Of a stretch of 64,000 nt of DNA, positions 1 through 8,371 are shown one piece after another. The notes below the pieces were generated by a model. The model worked only from the letters and a program-made list of their open reading frames with translations. It ran no database searches and was not told the origin of the DNA. This DNA is from Roseateles depolymerans (GTDB lineage Bacteria > Pseudomonadota > Gammaproteobacteria > Burkholderiales > Burkholderiaceae_C): contig NZ_QUMT01000002.1 of the NCBI RefSeq assembly GCF_003387155.1, forward strand, positions 1,121,694-1,185,693, given 5' to 3'. The position numbers and the translations under genes were made by a program. Positions within the stretch are counted from its first letter, which is position 1; each line of letters opens with the position of its first letter.

Positions 1-2804
1 AACCGAAGGGTGTCGATGCCCGTTGCGGCCAGGCTGTATCCGTCCCCGATGGTGTCACGCCCCTCCTGTGCGTTCACGATGAAAAGGTCGTCCTCCCCCC
101 GGGAGAGCATTCGGTCATTCCCTTTGCCGCCCGCGATGACGTTGTTTCCATACGGTGCATAGATGGCGTCGTCGCCGTCGCCACCGAACAGCAGGTCGTT
201 GAAGTGACTGCCGGTGATGGAATCATTGCCGGCCCCTCCATACACGGCCACCGCTGCATCCCAATGCTGGTAGTAGAGGACGTCGCGCCACTCGGTACCG
301 CGGAACACCTCGCGGCCGTGGTGCTGAAGCGCTTCTTGAAAGTCGCCGGGGCTGGCTGCGCCGGGAACTGCCGCAATTGCCGGAATCGCCGAATTTTCCA
401 GCGCCATGCTGACCTGCGCGGCAGCCTCGCCGCCTCTCTCAAGGGATTGGAAAAAGCTGCTCATCCGGGCTCGGGCCGCGGCATGATCGGGGCTCGTATC
501 AGCCGCCCATTCAGCCTGCCAGAACGTTTTGATGTGGCTGACGTCCCACTGGAGAGAAAGGTCGGGCGCCACTGTCACGTTCAGCCGCCCCAGGACGTCG
601 GCGAAGTCAACCTGCGTCAGGAGCCGTTCTGTCACGAAATCGACGATGCGGTCGTAAGCCCGCTCCAGCGAGACGCTGGCATCCCGCCCAGGCATAGCCG
701 ATACGCTCGACGCCTGCATAAACGCCTGACCCAGAACGATCTCGACAGTCCCAACATGGCGGGCGTCGATGAACTCGCCCCGCGAGTGGGGGTCCAAAGA
801 GGCGGCGCCGGTCCAGACCTGAACGATCTCGTGAATCAGCTCGGTCCGTTGGGCTGGGGATGAGATCCAACGCTGGACGAGCGCCTGCAACTGCCCGCTC
901 TTGTCGGCCGCCATGGCCTGATGAAGGGACAGGGCATTCCCTACCGATGGCAAGTCCGGCAAGGCGTCAATGTCAGGCGTTGTTTCGTAATGCACCAACG
1001 CACGGCTTTTGGACGGATCGGTATTGAACCAGACGTCGTCGATGCTCCTTTCGTGGCCCTCCGTCGTCCTATAAAAGCCCTTCTGACGGTGGACGTTGCC
1101 GGACGCGTCGGTAGTCCACGGCGAGAAATACTGCAGTCCGATGGAGGCGACGTTGGCCTCTGACAGCGAAAGAAGTTCACCCTCATCCACCACCGCGTTG
1201 GCGTTCGCGTCTTTCCAGATATTCAGTTGGGTGAAGACTGCGTCAGCCGCAGTGATCCGGCCGTCGCCGTTGGCATCAAAAGCGGCAAGCGCTTCAAACC
1301 CATTCTCTGCCTTGCGACCGTCGGCCAGTCGTGTGTGATTGCCAAACAATTCAGCGCCTGAATCGATTTGGCCATTGCGGTTGCGGTCGAGCACCAGCAG
1401 ACCGTCGGTCGGTGCCACCCAGCCAGTGCGCTCGGCAAAGCCGTTGTGGTCAAGATCGAAGTAGACGGAGGCAGGGTTCAATGCCAGCGTGGTCACGCCG
1501 TCGCCATCGAGATCGAGAACCAGCGGCGAGGCTGTCGTGGTGGCATCACCAAAAGCGCGTTTGACCGCGGCCAGCATGGCGTCCGTTGCTTCGCCAGCCG
1601 CCGCTCCGCCCAGCACGCCACCCGCAACACCGGCGAGCAGGGTGAGCGAACCCGCCGCGATCGCGCCTGCAGGGCCCAGGAGATACAGCGGCGCGAGCGC
1701 GGAACCCACCATCTGCGCCGCAGCGGTTCCTGCTGCCAAGCCTCCCGCAAACTCCGCCAGCCAGCGACTGAGCAGCGAGGCGGCGCGGACGTTGTCCCCC
1801 TGGTCGATCGCGGCATTCGCTTCGGCCGCAACAAGCCCGAGGCCGATGAGATCGCCGGCCCAGCCGAGCTTGTCCAGCGTGCGCAGCGCCGCTGCCCGGA
1901 GGGCCGCGTGCTCCGGGCCCATCAGTTTGGACTGCTCGAGGTAATGCTCCTTGATCTCGTGAAGGATCTCAGCGCCCTCGCGGTGTGATTCGAGCTTGGA
2001 GGGTGGATGGTCGGGAGGGTAATTGGCGCCGTTGCGGTAGTCCTCGAAAACGACGGTGGGGTCGTTGCTGGGGATGCCGGTGGCGGCGAAAAAGTCACTG
2101 GCGTCGATGCGCGGGATGTTCGCGACTATGTTGCCATTTCCGTCATGCACTGGCGCCCGGATCAAATCTCCCTGACTATCGACTGCGAATTGAATTTCGG
2201 CGCTATAGATCTCAGACTGGGCACTAATGGCTTTGAACGCGTCGTCTACTCCACGGGCCTGTAGATCTCCACGAGGAATTCCATCAATTGAGGTAATTTT
2301 TTCGTTATTGAGCGCATGGGGCACCTCGGTTTTTCCAAAAACTCTATCTTGCAGCGCGCCACCCGTGAGAGTACGCACCTCTCCTTCTGTCGCGTCGACA
2401 AATCTCCGAGACACGTCAGCCCATGGGCCGTCAGTGGGATGGTACAACGCCTTATACATCGCATCGACGGCCGCTTTTTTTGATGGCGCAAAATGATCCA
2501 AATCCGCCTTTTCAAGTCCGAAGGTTCGGAGCCACGCATTTTCGAAAGCTGGCGATGACAAAAATTTGGCAGCATCGGTATTGTCGACGATGCGTACCTC
2601 TTGGCCACTCGACTGGAAGGCGAGCACAACACTGGCTGCGGAAACCCCTTGAATGGTGGCGCCGCTGTAGAGTAGCGTCACCTTGCCGTATGAATTTGTG
2701 GCATCCAGTTCTTTTGCAAGTTCAATTAGAGCATGGGTTGTTGAATATTTCTGAGGATTTTCCTCGAGTTCTGCCAGTGCTTCTGCCAGTGTGAGGTACG
2801 TCAT
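1..2804 (-). CDS. Large RTX-type calcium-binding protein with N-terminal toxin-like domain (partial, C-terminus outside window)
   Basis: Reading the minus strand from an ATG at 2804 gives about 934 codons without a stop to the window edge, so the gene is C-terminally incomplete here. The ATG follows a GGAGG-type ribosome site and overlaps the stop of the upstream gene as ATGA. Residues about 42-179 begin with LLYSG and contain a W-x-x-x-S-x-x-F stretch and a region ending near TSIDGIPRG; this pattern resembles toxin domains found at the end of some Rhs/polymorphic toxins (from memory, not searched). Residues about 345-405 are Gly/Ala-rich and hydrophobic. Residues about 427-442 carry LVLDLDGDGV, and a second EF-hand-like DRNRNGQID follows. 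RTX nonapeptides such as GGAGNDSI and GGDGDDAI lie near residues 855-905. RTX proteins are usually exported by type I secretion; no exporter is in the window. The role as a toxin is inferred. Confidence 0.85.
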   Translation of the reverse strand, partial: MTYLTLAEALAELEENPQKYSTTHALIELAKELDATNSYGKVTLLYSGATIQGVSAASVVLAFQSSGQEVRIVDNTDAAKFLSSPAFENAWLRTFGLEKADLDHFAPSKKAAVDAMYKALYHPTDGPWADVSRRFVDATEGEVRTLTGGALQDRVFGKTEVPHALNNEKITSIDGIPRGDLQARGVDDAFKAISAQSEIYSAEIQFAVDSQGDLIRAPVHDGNGNIVANIPRIDASDFFAATGIPSNDPTVVFEDYRNGANYPPDHPPSKLESHREGAEILHEIKEHYLEQSKLMGPEHAALRAAALRTLDKLGWAGDLIGLGLVAAEANAAIDQGDNVRAASLLSRWLAEFAGGLAAGTAAAQMVGSALAPLYLLGPAGAIAAGSLTLLAGVAGGVLGGAAAGEATDAMLAAVKRAFGDATTTASPLVLDLDGDGVTTLALNPASVYFDLDHNGFAERTGWVAPTDGLLVLDRNRNGQIDSGAELFGNHTRLADGRKAENGFEALAAFDANGDGRITAADAVFTQLNIWKDANANAVVDEGELLSLSEANVASIGLQYFSPWTTDASGNVHRQKGFYRTTEGHERSIDDVWFNTDPSKSRALVHYETTPDIDALPDLPSVGNALSLHQAMAADKSGQLQALVQRWISSPAQRTELIHEIVQVWTGAASLDPHSRGEFIDARHVGTVEIVLGQAFMQASSVSAMPGRDASVSLERAYDRIVDFVTERLLTQVDFADVLGRLNVTVAPDLSLQWDVSHIKTFWQAEWAADTSPDHAAARARMSSFFQSLERGGEAAAQVSMALENSAIPAIAAVPGAASPGDFQEALQHHGREVFRGTEWRDVLYYQHWDAAVAVYGGAGNDSITGSHFNDLLFGGDGDDAIYAPYGNNVIAGGKGNDRMLSRGEDDLFIVNAQEGRDTIGDGYSLAATGIDTLR

Positions 2805-3331
2805 ACGTCCTCCACCTTGTCAGAAACCTTTAAGATCACGCGACCTGACGCGGGCCCTCGAGCTGAACTCGTCGGCGCCTCTCTGCAGCATACTCTCGCA
2901 AGAAGAGCGTCGCGGAGCGAATTGAAGAACTCTACATTACGGCATTCAATTCCAAATCTTCGATTGACCCCTGCATCAGATACCTCCCATATTCCCCAGA
3001 CTCGATAGGCAAATATCCATTCGCTTTCTAGAACGCCTTCCAAATCGCCAAATTGAGTTCCGTCATAATCATCAGGATCAATGGCAGCCCTAGTAAAGAC
3101 AATGAAATCGCGCCCGCCACAATGAAAGTGAAAGTCCCTTTCGTAACGTGCTTCAAAATCGCCAGGCTCATTCTTCCTGCCATGCAACCTTAAGACTCGA
3201 ATAAAGGTATTGCTGTCATGATCAATTGCCCATTCGCGGGAAGGCACCGCCAGGGATAACCACTTATCGCTCCGGTCCAAGTCGAACTTCTTACGGTCTT
3301 CTTCCGATATCCGCTCACATACAAAACCCAT
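2801..3331 (-). CDS. Putative immunity protein, paralogue 1 (176 aa)
   Basis: I do not recognise the family. The start MGFVCERISEED is chosen because all paralogues in the window share it and have a GGAG-type site 5-6 bases upstream; a longer in-frame start exists at 3415 but lies in a repeated DNA segment. The product is soluble, acidic, without signal or membrane segments. Conserved blocks shared with the copies at 4883-5413 and 5835-6365 are FDLDxSDxWL, RLxGRKxEPGD, RDFHFH, a QFGDL block, and NRRFGIEC. Its stop overlaps the start of the RTX protein by four bases (ATGA), so the two are translationally coupled, with this gene first. The coupling and copy number suggest immunity against the RTX protein, which is inference. 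Confidence 0.75.
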   Translation of the reverse strand: MGFVCERISEEDRKKFDLDRSDKWLSLAVPSREWAIDHDSNTFIRVLRLHGRKNEPGDFEARYERDFHFHCGGRDFIVFTRAAIDPDDYDGTQFGDLEGVLESEWIFAYRVWGIWEVSDAGVNRRFGIECRNVEFFNSLRDALLARVCCREAPTSSARGPASGRVILKVSDKVEDV

Positions 3332-3570
3332 CTCAACTCCGCACAAAAATGAAAATGCGGACGTTAATGAATGGAGTTCGATCGCGAAATTACATGGAAT
3401 GACTGTCTTGCGCACATCCTCGTTGACTGCAACGAGGCGTTCCCCCGTTCGTACTCACCATGGTTCTGGAAAAACTAACGCGTAGTACACAAAGATGGGG
3501 GATGTTTCTGCGTCTTCCCGGGGCGCTCAGAAGGGCGATAGACTCAATAAGCATTCCCATGCTTAGCCAT
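3332..3570. repeat. Long imperfect direct repeat, copy A
   Basis: This stretch, which lies upstream of immunity paralogue 1, recurs with high identity at 6366-6605 upstream of paralogue 4. Shared landmarks include GGACGTTAATGAATGGAGTT, ATTACATGGAATGACTGTCT and GCATTCCCATGCTTAGCC. The similarity continues into the DUF6624 genes on the right of both copies, so the repeat is one end of a segmental duplication of about 1 kb. A shorter decayed piece is seen at 4606-4660. Confidence 0.85.
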
Positions 3571-3596
3571 TCCCTCATGTCTGAGTTTTAAGCCTC

Positions 3597-4391
3597 TTGT
3601 ATTGCCCTCGGCGCGCTTGGAACTTGGCAGCGTTGGCCGGTATCGCACTGTTTGCCGTCCACAGATTGGCCCTCCCAGCCACGGTTGATGGCTTGATCGC
3701 CGCTGCTCAGGGGGTTTCTCAGCCCGAGGTAACCACTGCGGCGGTCACTCGGAACGCTTTACCTGCCGGCACCCCGTCTTGGCGCAATCGCTGCGAAGGC
3801 GCAGCCCGCTGGGTCGATGCTCATCCCGAGCAAACTGAGGAAGCGATGCGACAGCAGGATGCATCCCGCACCCTCGCTGATGCCGCCTTGTTGGCAGAGT
3901 TGCAATCCGGCTTTGATGCCGATCAGACCGCGCGCGGCGCCTGGGTGGCCGACCTCAGCTCCGCTACTGCCAGCGCCAAGGTCTCTCGCATCCACCGAGA
4001 CAACCTGCGCTGGATGATCAAGACCTTCGCCAAAAAGCGTCTACTTACGGCAGGCCAGGTCGGCGAAGATGGCCTGCACCTGACTTGGCTACTGGTGCAA
4101 CACGCGAACAGTCACCCGCGCTATCAACAGATCGCGCTGGCTCAATTCACCAAGCGCCATATGGCCGGAGAGTTCAGGTCTGCAAATCTGGCGCGCCTCA
4201 CTGACCGAGTCGCCGTGAAGTTTGGGACTGCTCAGCCTTATGGCAGCTTGCAGAACTGGGCCAAGGGCGGTGTGGAAGTGCAGAACATCCCGGACCTGGC
4301 GACCGTCGAGGCAAACCGAGCTGCGCTGGGAATCATGCCCTTGGCCAACTACGAATGCATGATGCACGCCGTCCGCGGACCCGCGGATTGA
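3597..4391 (+). CDS. DUF6624 domain-containing protein
   Basis: The frame gives 264 residues from a TTG at 3597; an in-frame TAA just upstream (3588) prevents a longer start. Residues about 8-35 are hydrophobic and could be a signal peptide. The block TWLLVQHANSHPRYQQIAL followed by LTDRVAVKFGTAQPYG is the characteristic centre and end of DUF6624 proteins, whose function is not known. A decayed second copy lies at 6611-7117, and in that copy the position matching the TAA here is a sense codon after an ATG, so this gene may have lost its original 5' end. It stands alone on the plus strand between immunity paralogues on the minus strand. Whether it is expressed is unclear. Confidence 0.6.
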   Translation: MYCPRRAWNLAALAGIALFAVHRLALPATVDGLIAAAQGVSQPEVTTAAVTRNALPAGTPSWRNRCEGAARWVDAHPEQTEEAMRQQDASRTLADAALLAELQSGFDADQTARGAWVADLSSATASAKVSRIHRDNLRWMIKTFAKKRLLTAGQVGEDGLHLTWLLVQHANSHPRYQQIALAQFTKRHMAGEFRSANLARLTDRVAVKFGTAQPYGSLQNWAKGGVEVQNIPDLATVEANRAALGIMPLANYECMMHAVRGPAD

Positions 4392-4826
4392 ATTGTCAAC
4401 GGTCGCCCAATTTTCCCACCCGGGATTATTCGACGACCACTGACACTTCAATCGCCGCCTGCCTTTGGGCACGGCTTGAGTAAGCTGCATCGCCCGCGGC
4501 TCGTGTTGCAATCCTGGCGTCGCACCGTGTCCATCGCCTCGATGGCCAGCGCCACGACATTGAAGCTGTCACAGTTGAATTCTGGCCACCATATTCATGG
4601 GGAAGGCGGACGTTAATGAATCGAGGAAGGTCGCGAAATTGCATGGAATGACCATCCCCAGGATGTCACGCGTGCCGTCAGGCCGCGGGCGTAATTGGCC
4701 ACGATCTTGTCGTCGAAGCCTGTCAACCGACGCTCATGCTTGGCGACCAAGATCGGCTCGAATGAGCTGGCACGGTCTCGTGGCACTTCGCCTACGAGTA
4801 AGCGCTATTAATGAGCCTGGCGTATT
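4392..4826. other. Degenerate intergenic stretch with decayed repeats and transposase remnant
   Basis: No convincing intact gene is visible. The segment 4606-4660 repeats the DNA that lies upstream of the immunity paralogues, with substitutions. The segment 4670-4793 on the minus strand is an IS256-type transposase scrap. The segment 4420-4600 has short open frames on both strands that match nothing I recognise. The region reads as the scar of insertion and deletion inside a duplicated toxin locus. Confidence 0.6.
4670..4793 (-). pseudogene. IS256-family transposase fragment
   Basis: Translated on the minus strand this gives [12 protein letters not shown], then [20 protein letters not shown] and LTAR. 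These match the N-terminal third of IS256/Mutator-type transposases (VPRDR, RRLPGFDDK, YARGMTxREI). Only about 41 codons remain, without start, DDE residues or visible terminal inverted repeats. It is therefore a relic and cannot move. Confidence 0.7.
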
Positions 4827-4886
4827 TCAGCTATCCGAATTATTTCCGAGTTCCGCCACGGCCTCTTTGACGGTGAGATATCTCAT
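4827..4886 (-). pseudogene. Fossil of the RTX toxin start
   Basis: The ATG at 4886 overlaps the stop of immunity paralogue 2 as ATGA, exactly as the RTX gene overlaps paralogue 1. The 19 codons read MRYLTVKEAVAELGNNSDS and then stop. The first half aligns with MTYLTLAEALAELEENPQK of the RTX protein at 2804. The IS256-type scrap lies immediately downstream. This is best read as the left-over 5' end of a second immunity-toxin pair whose toxin body was lost. Confidence 0.75.
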
Positions 4887-5413
4887 ACTTTCTCCTCCCT
4901 GTCAGAAACCTTGAGGACGACCCGACCCGTTGGGGCTGGATCGGCGCATTCAGTCGATGTCCGACGGCGAAGATTCAGCTCAAGCAAGGAAGTTCTCAAT
5001 GCGTTGAAGAATTCCTTGTCTTGGCATTCAATCCCAAAGCGCCGATTGACGCCGCTATTCAAAACCTCCCAGATTGCCCAGACCCTGTAGATGCCAACGC
5101 GCTCGTCTGGCTGTAGATTACTCAGGTCACCAAATTGACGACCATCGAAATCTTCGAGTTGAATGGCCGCTCTCGTATGAACAACGAAATCGCGATCTTT
5201 CCAATGAAAGTGAAAATCGCGCTCAAAGCGTGCCCCCGGATCGCCCGGCTCATTTTTCCTCCCAAAAAGACGGAGCAACCGTATAAATGTTCCACTCGCG
5301 CGATCGATCGCCCATTCAAGCGATGGCCCAGCTAAAGACAACCATTCATCGCTTTGGTCCAAGTCAAATAGCTTACGGTCATCTTTCGATATCCGTTCAT
5401 ATACGAAACCCAT
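4883..5413 (-). CDS. Putative immunity protein, paralogue 2 (176 aa)
   Basis: This protein has the same length as paralogues 1 and 4 and the same conserved blocks: MGFVYERIS, FDLDQSDEWLSL, RLFGRKNEPGD, RDFHFH, QFGDL and NRRFGIEC. The start is taken at the conserved MGFV with a GGAG site upstream rather than at the longer in-frame ATG (5575), whose extra residues come from unrelated DNA. Its stop overlaps a 19-codon fossil of the toxin start. An orphan immunity gene retained after loss of its toxin is a common pattern in polymorphic-toxin loci. The function is inferred only from this arrangement. Confidence 0.7.
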   Translation of the reverse strand: MGFVYERISKDDRKLFDLDQSDEWLSLAGPSLEWAIDRASGTFIRLLRLFGRKNEPGDPGARFERDFHFHWKDRDFVVHTRAAIQLEDFDGRQFGDLSNLQPDERVGIYRVWAIWEVLNSGVNRRFGIECQDKEFFNALRTSLLELNLRRRTSTECADPAPTGRVVLKVSDREEKV

Positions 5414-5438
5414 CACAACTCCGCAACTCCCGTAATAA

Positions 5439-5723
5439 CTACACGTCCTGCGCAAACCCAGCAGGCCATGCGTCCACCGGCTGCGTCCCGCTGCTTGGCG
5501 CTCGCGTCGACAAGCGTCCGAACGGACCGCCAATTGCGTAATCTTCGACATCGCCGGCCTCATTTTTCCTGCCATGCAACCTTAGGACTCGGACAAAGGT
5601 ATCGTTCCCATGATCAATAGGCCATTCGCGAGAAAGACCAACCAGAGATAGCGATTGGCCGCTCTGGTCCAAATCGAACCCTTTGCGATCTTCTTCAGAT
5701 ATCCGCTTAGATACAAAACCCAT
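5439..5723 (-). pseudogene. Truncated immunity paralogue 3
   Basis: The first 59 or so residues (MGFVSKRISEED, FDLDQSG, RVLRLHGRKNEAGD) match the other three copies. After GDVED the similarity stops abruptly and about 35 unrelated residues lead to a stop. The junction lies near 5545-5550. The remaining two-thirds of the family, including RDFHFH and NRRFGIEC, are missing, so this is probably non-functional. Confidence 0.75.
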
Positions 5724-5834
5724 TTCAACACCGCACAAAGTAAAAATTCAAACGTTAATGAATGAAGCTGGATTACTGAATTTGATCCGGCGTTAATATC
5801 CGTCATCTAAAGGTCTTATTTAAGATGACTCACG

Positions 5835-6365
5835 TCACACCACCTCGACGTTGTTTGAAACTTTGATTATCACGCGCCCTCGCTTTCGAATTTCCGACCA
5901 ATCACCGTGACAAGAGAGCCCTAAATTCAGATATAGCAGGGCTTGTCGTAGCGCGTTAAAGAACTCCGCATCCTGGCATTCAATTCCAAACCGGCGGTTG
6001 AAACTGATGCCAACCAATTCCGATATGGCCAAAACCCAATAAGCTGCCACACGCTCATCTGGCCCCAAATCATCCAGATCACCAAACTGGCGACCTTCAT
6101 AATCTTCGAGTTGGATGGCTGCTTTTGCATAGATGACGAAATCGCGGCCATTCCAATGAAAATGAAAATCTCGATCAAAGTGCGCATCTGGATCGCCCGG
6201 CTCCTTTTTTCGTCCATAAAGCCGCAGCAATCGAATAAACGTTTCAGTATTCCGGTCGATTACCCATTGACGAGCTGGAACTGCCAAAGCCAGCCAGTTG
6301 TCGCTTTGATCCAAATCGAACCGCTTACGGTCCTCTTCAGAGATTGACTCATACACATAAACCAT
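5835..6365 (-). CDS. Putative immunity protein, paralogue 4 (176 aa)
   Basis: This is a full-length member of the local 176-residue family, starting MVYVYESISEED at a GGAG-preceded ATG. It keeps FDLDQSDNWL, RLYGRKKEPGD, RDFHFH, QFGDL and NRRFGIEC but is the most diverged of the three intact copies, especially near the C-terminus. No toxin start follows its stop: downstream DNA leads directly into the truncated paralogue 3. It is therefore an orphan copy. The upstream DNA is the second copy of the long direct repeat. Confidence 0.7.
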   Translation of the reverse strand: MVYVYESISEEDRKRFDLDQSDNWLALAVPARQWVIDRNTETFIRLLRLYGRKKEPGDPDAHFDRDFHFHWNGRDFVIYAKAAIQLEDYEGRQFGDLDDLGPDERVAAYWVLAISELVGISFNRRFGIECQDAEFFNALRQALLYLNLGLSCHGDWSEIRKRGRVIIKVSNNVEVV

Positions 6366-6605
6366 TTCAACTCCGCACAAGACTGAAAATGCGGACGTTA
6401 ATGAATGGAGTTCGATCGCGAAATTACATGGAATGACTGTCTTGCGCGCATCCTCGTTGACTGCAACAAGGCAATACCCCGCTCGTACTAACCATGGTTT
6501 TGGAAAAACCAACGCGCAATACACAAAGATGGGGGATGTGTCTGCGTCTTTCGGTGGCGCTCAGGGGGGCGATAGACTCAACAAGCATTCCCATGCTTAG
6601 CCGGT
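6366..6605. repeat. Long imperfect direct repeat, copy B
   Basis: Counterpart of 3332-3570, with scattered substitutions. It links immunity paralogue 4 to the decayed DUF6624 copy in the same order and orientation as copy A links paralogue 1 to the intact DUF6624 gene, which shows that the whole block was duplicated together. Confidence 0.85.
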
Positions 6606-6610
6606 CACTC

Positions 6611-7117
6611 ATGTCCGATTTCTTGGCCCTGTGGGTCGCCATCGGTGCCCTTGGAACATGGCGACGTTCGCTCGTGGCGTATTGCGCGCCATCCACCGGT
6701 CGGCCCTCCCCGCCGCGGCCAACGGCTCGGTCGCCGCTGCTCAAAGGGTTTTTTCAGACCGAGGTCACCACTGCGGCGGTCCTTCGAAACGCTTCACCCG
6801 CAGGCACCGCGTCCTGACGCAATCGCTTCGAAGGCGCAGCCCGCTGGGTCGATGCTCATCCCGAGCAAAGTGAGGAAACGATTTGGCAGCGAGATGCATC
6901 CCGCACCCTTGCTGCTCCCGCCTTGTCGGCAGAGTTGCAATCCCGCTGAGATGCCGACCAGACCGCGCACAGCGCTTGGCTGCTCGTGCATCACGCGGAT
7001 AGTCACCCGCTCTTTCAACAGATCGCGCCGGCTGAATTCACCAGGCGCCTATGGCCGGAGGGTTCAGGGCGCAGATCTGGCCTGAAGCACGCCTTCCGCG
7101 GACTCGCCCCGTACTGA
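6611..7117 (+). pseudogene. Decayed second copy of the DUF6624 gene
   Basis: The nucleotide sequence follows the gene at 3597-4391 from its signal-peptide region to its end, for example GATGCTCATCCCGAGCAAA, but the reading frame shifts several times. About 120 bases between the positions equivalent to the middle of the gene and the LVQHA block are deleted, and LLVHHADSHPLFQQIAP-like coding sequence remains only in pieces. It is a pseudogene produced by the same duplication as the repeat to its left. Confidence 0.75.
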
Positions 7118-7129
7118 CGATCAGCCGCC

Positions 7130-8371
7130 TCAGCGCACCGATCGTGCTCCCGGCACTGCGGGCCCCGCCGCCGTCACCGTCTTGCCGCCACCCGTCCCGA
7201 GCGCAGCCGACGCATCAATCCACTGCCGCATCAACGCCAGCGCACGCGGATGTTTCCCGTCGATCTTGAGGCACTTCTGCAGCCAGCTGATGCCACCCGC
7301 GCGATCCGTCACGGCCACGCGTTCAGCCTTGCGCACATACAGATCGGCCAGCAGCCGCCGCGCCGACGGGTCGCGCCGGTCCTGGGCGGAGCGACGCTCC
7401 AGCAGGGCGATGGCCTCATCCACCTCGCCCTGCGCGGACAGCATGGCAATGTGCTCCAGCTCGTTGCGATCACCCCCACCACCGGGTGCGGCAGTCGCAG
7501 CGGCCGCCTCCGTGCGGGCGCCCTTCCCTGCCGTCCCCGTCACCGCGTCCTTGCCGCCGTCTCCAGCGGCCTCCTTGCCAGCCGGCTTGGCGGCTGCCGT
7601 CTTCACAGCCTCTTTGCCGCTGTCCTTGCCAGTGTCCTTGGCCGTCGCGTCACCGGCCGCGTCCTTGGCGGCGACCTTCGCATCGCTCTTTCCACCGCCC
7701 TGCGCGACCGCTTTCGGAGCATCCTTGGCCGCATCCTTCCCAGCAGCCTTCTCCGCCAGACGCGCCGCCTCCTTGGCCTCCCGCGCTTCCCGCGCCGCCG
7801 CTTCCTTCGCCTCACGCGCCTCCTTGGCCGCAGCCGCCTTGGCCTGCGCTGGCGTCAGTGGCTTGGGCTCGGCCGCTCGCCGCAAGGTGATGCGCGACGG
7901 GGTGCCCAGGTAGCTGCGCTTATTGCGCTCCTTCTCAATGGCCCGCAGTGCATCCGCCGCCTTGGCGTTGTCCGGTTGAAGGCCCAGCGCGGCGAGGTAG
8001 TGCTGCGTGGCACCGTCCAGGTCGCCCTTGGCCTGCGCCTGCTGGGCCTTTTGCATCCGCTCGGCCACACCGGCATCAATCTGTCCCTGCACTGCCAGCA
8101 GCCGCTCGCGGTAGCTCTGCTCCTGCGGACGCAGCACCGTCAGCACTTCCCAGGCCCACGCGGCTTCCGCCCACTGGCCCTTCTGCTCAAGGTCCTTGGC
8201 GCGCTGGAACTGCGCCAGCTCGAAGTCACCGACCGGCCCGCGGGCCACAGGCGGCGGTGCATCCGGCGCGCGCTCGCTGACCGTGCCGGTCGTCGTGCAG
8301 GCCGACAGCAGCGCCGCACTCGCCAGCAGCACCGGCAGTGCCGTGCGCTTGATCTGAGACAGCGCGTTCAT
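7130..8371 (-). CDS. TPR lipoprotein of the T6SS kinase operon
   Basis: The 413-residue product begins with a lipoprotein signal ending in LLSAC, with the lipid-bearing cysteine at about residue 25. Residues 50-155 and 300-385 look like tetratricopeptide helices (for example QRAKDLEQKGQWAEAAWAWE and LEHIAMLSAQGEVDEAIALL). Between them lies a highly charged Lys/Ala/Glu-rich low-complexity stretch of about 130 residues that is probably extended or coiled. The start overlaps the stop of the deacetylase gene by ATGA, so it is the third gene of the kinase operon. Scaffolding of an envelope complex is a reasonable guess, but no function is proven by the sequence. Confidence 0.8.
   Translation of the reverse strand: MNALSQIKRTALPVLLASAALLSACTTTGTVSERAPDAPPPVARGPVGDFELAQFQRAKDLEQKGQWAEAAWAWEVLTVLRPQEQSYRERLLAVQGQIDAGVAERMQKAQQAQAKGDLDGATQHYLAALGLQPDNAKAADALRAIEKERNKRSYLGTPSRITLRRAAEPKPLTPAQAKAAAAKEAREAKEAAAREAREAKEAARLAEKAAGKDAAKDAPKAVAQGGGKSDAKVAAKDAAGDATAKDTGKDSGKEAVKTAAAKPAGKEAAGDGGKDAVTGTAGKGARTEAAAATAAPGGGGDRNELEHIAMLSAQGEVDEAIALLERRSAQDRRDPSARRLLADLYVRKAERVAVTDRAGGISWLQKCLKIDGKHPRALALMRQWIDASAALGTGGGKTVTAAGPAVPGARSVR

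Noticed and set aside
4420-4644. Short open frames considered as a second transposase or an integrase piece
   Set aside because: Neither strand gave a recognisable motif; only the 4670-4793 part matches a transposase family.
5414-5548. DNA between immunity paralogues 2 and 3 considered as a mobile element
   Set aside because: No inverted repeats, target duplications or recognisable coding were found; origin remains unknown.
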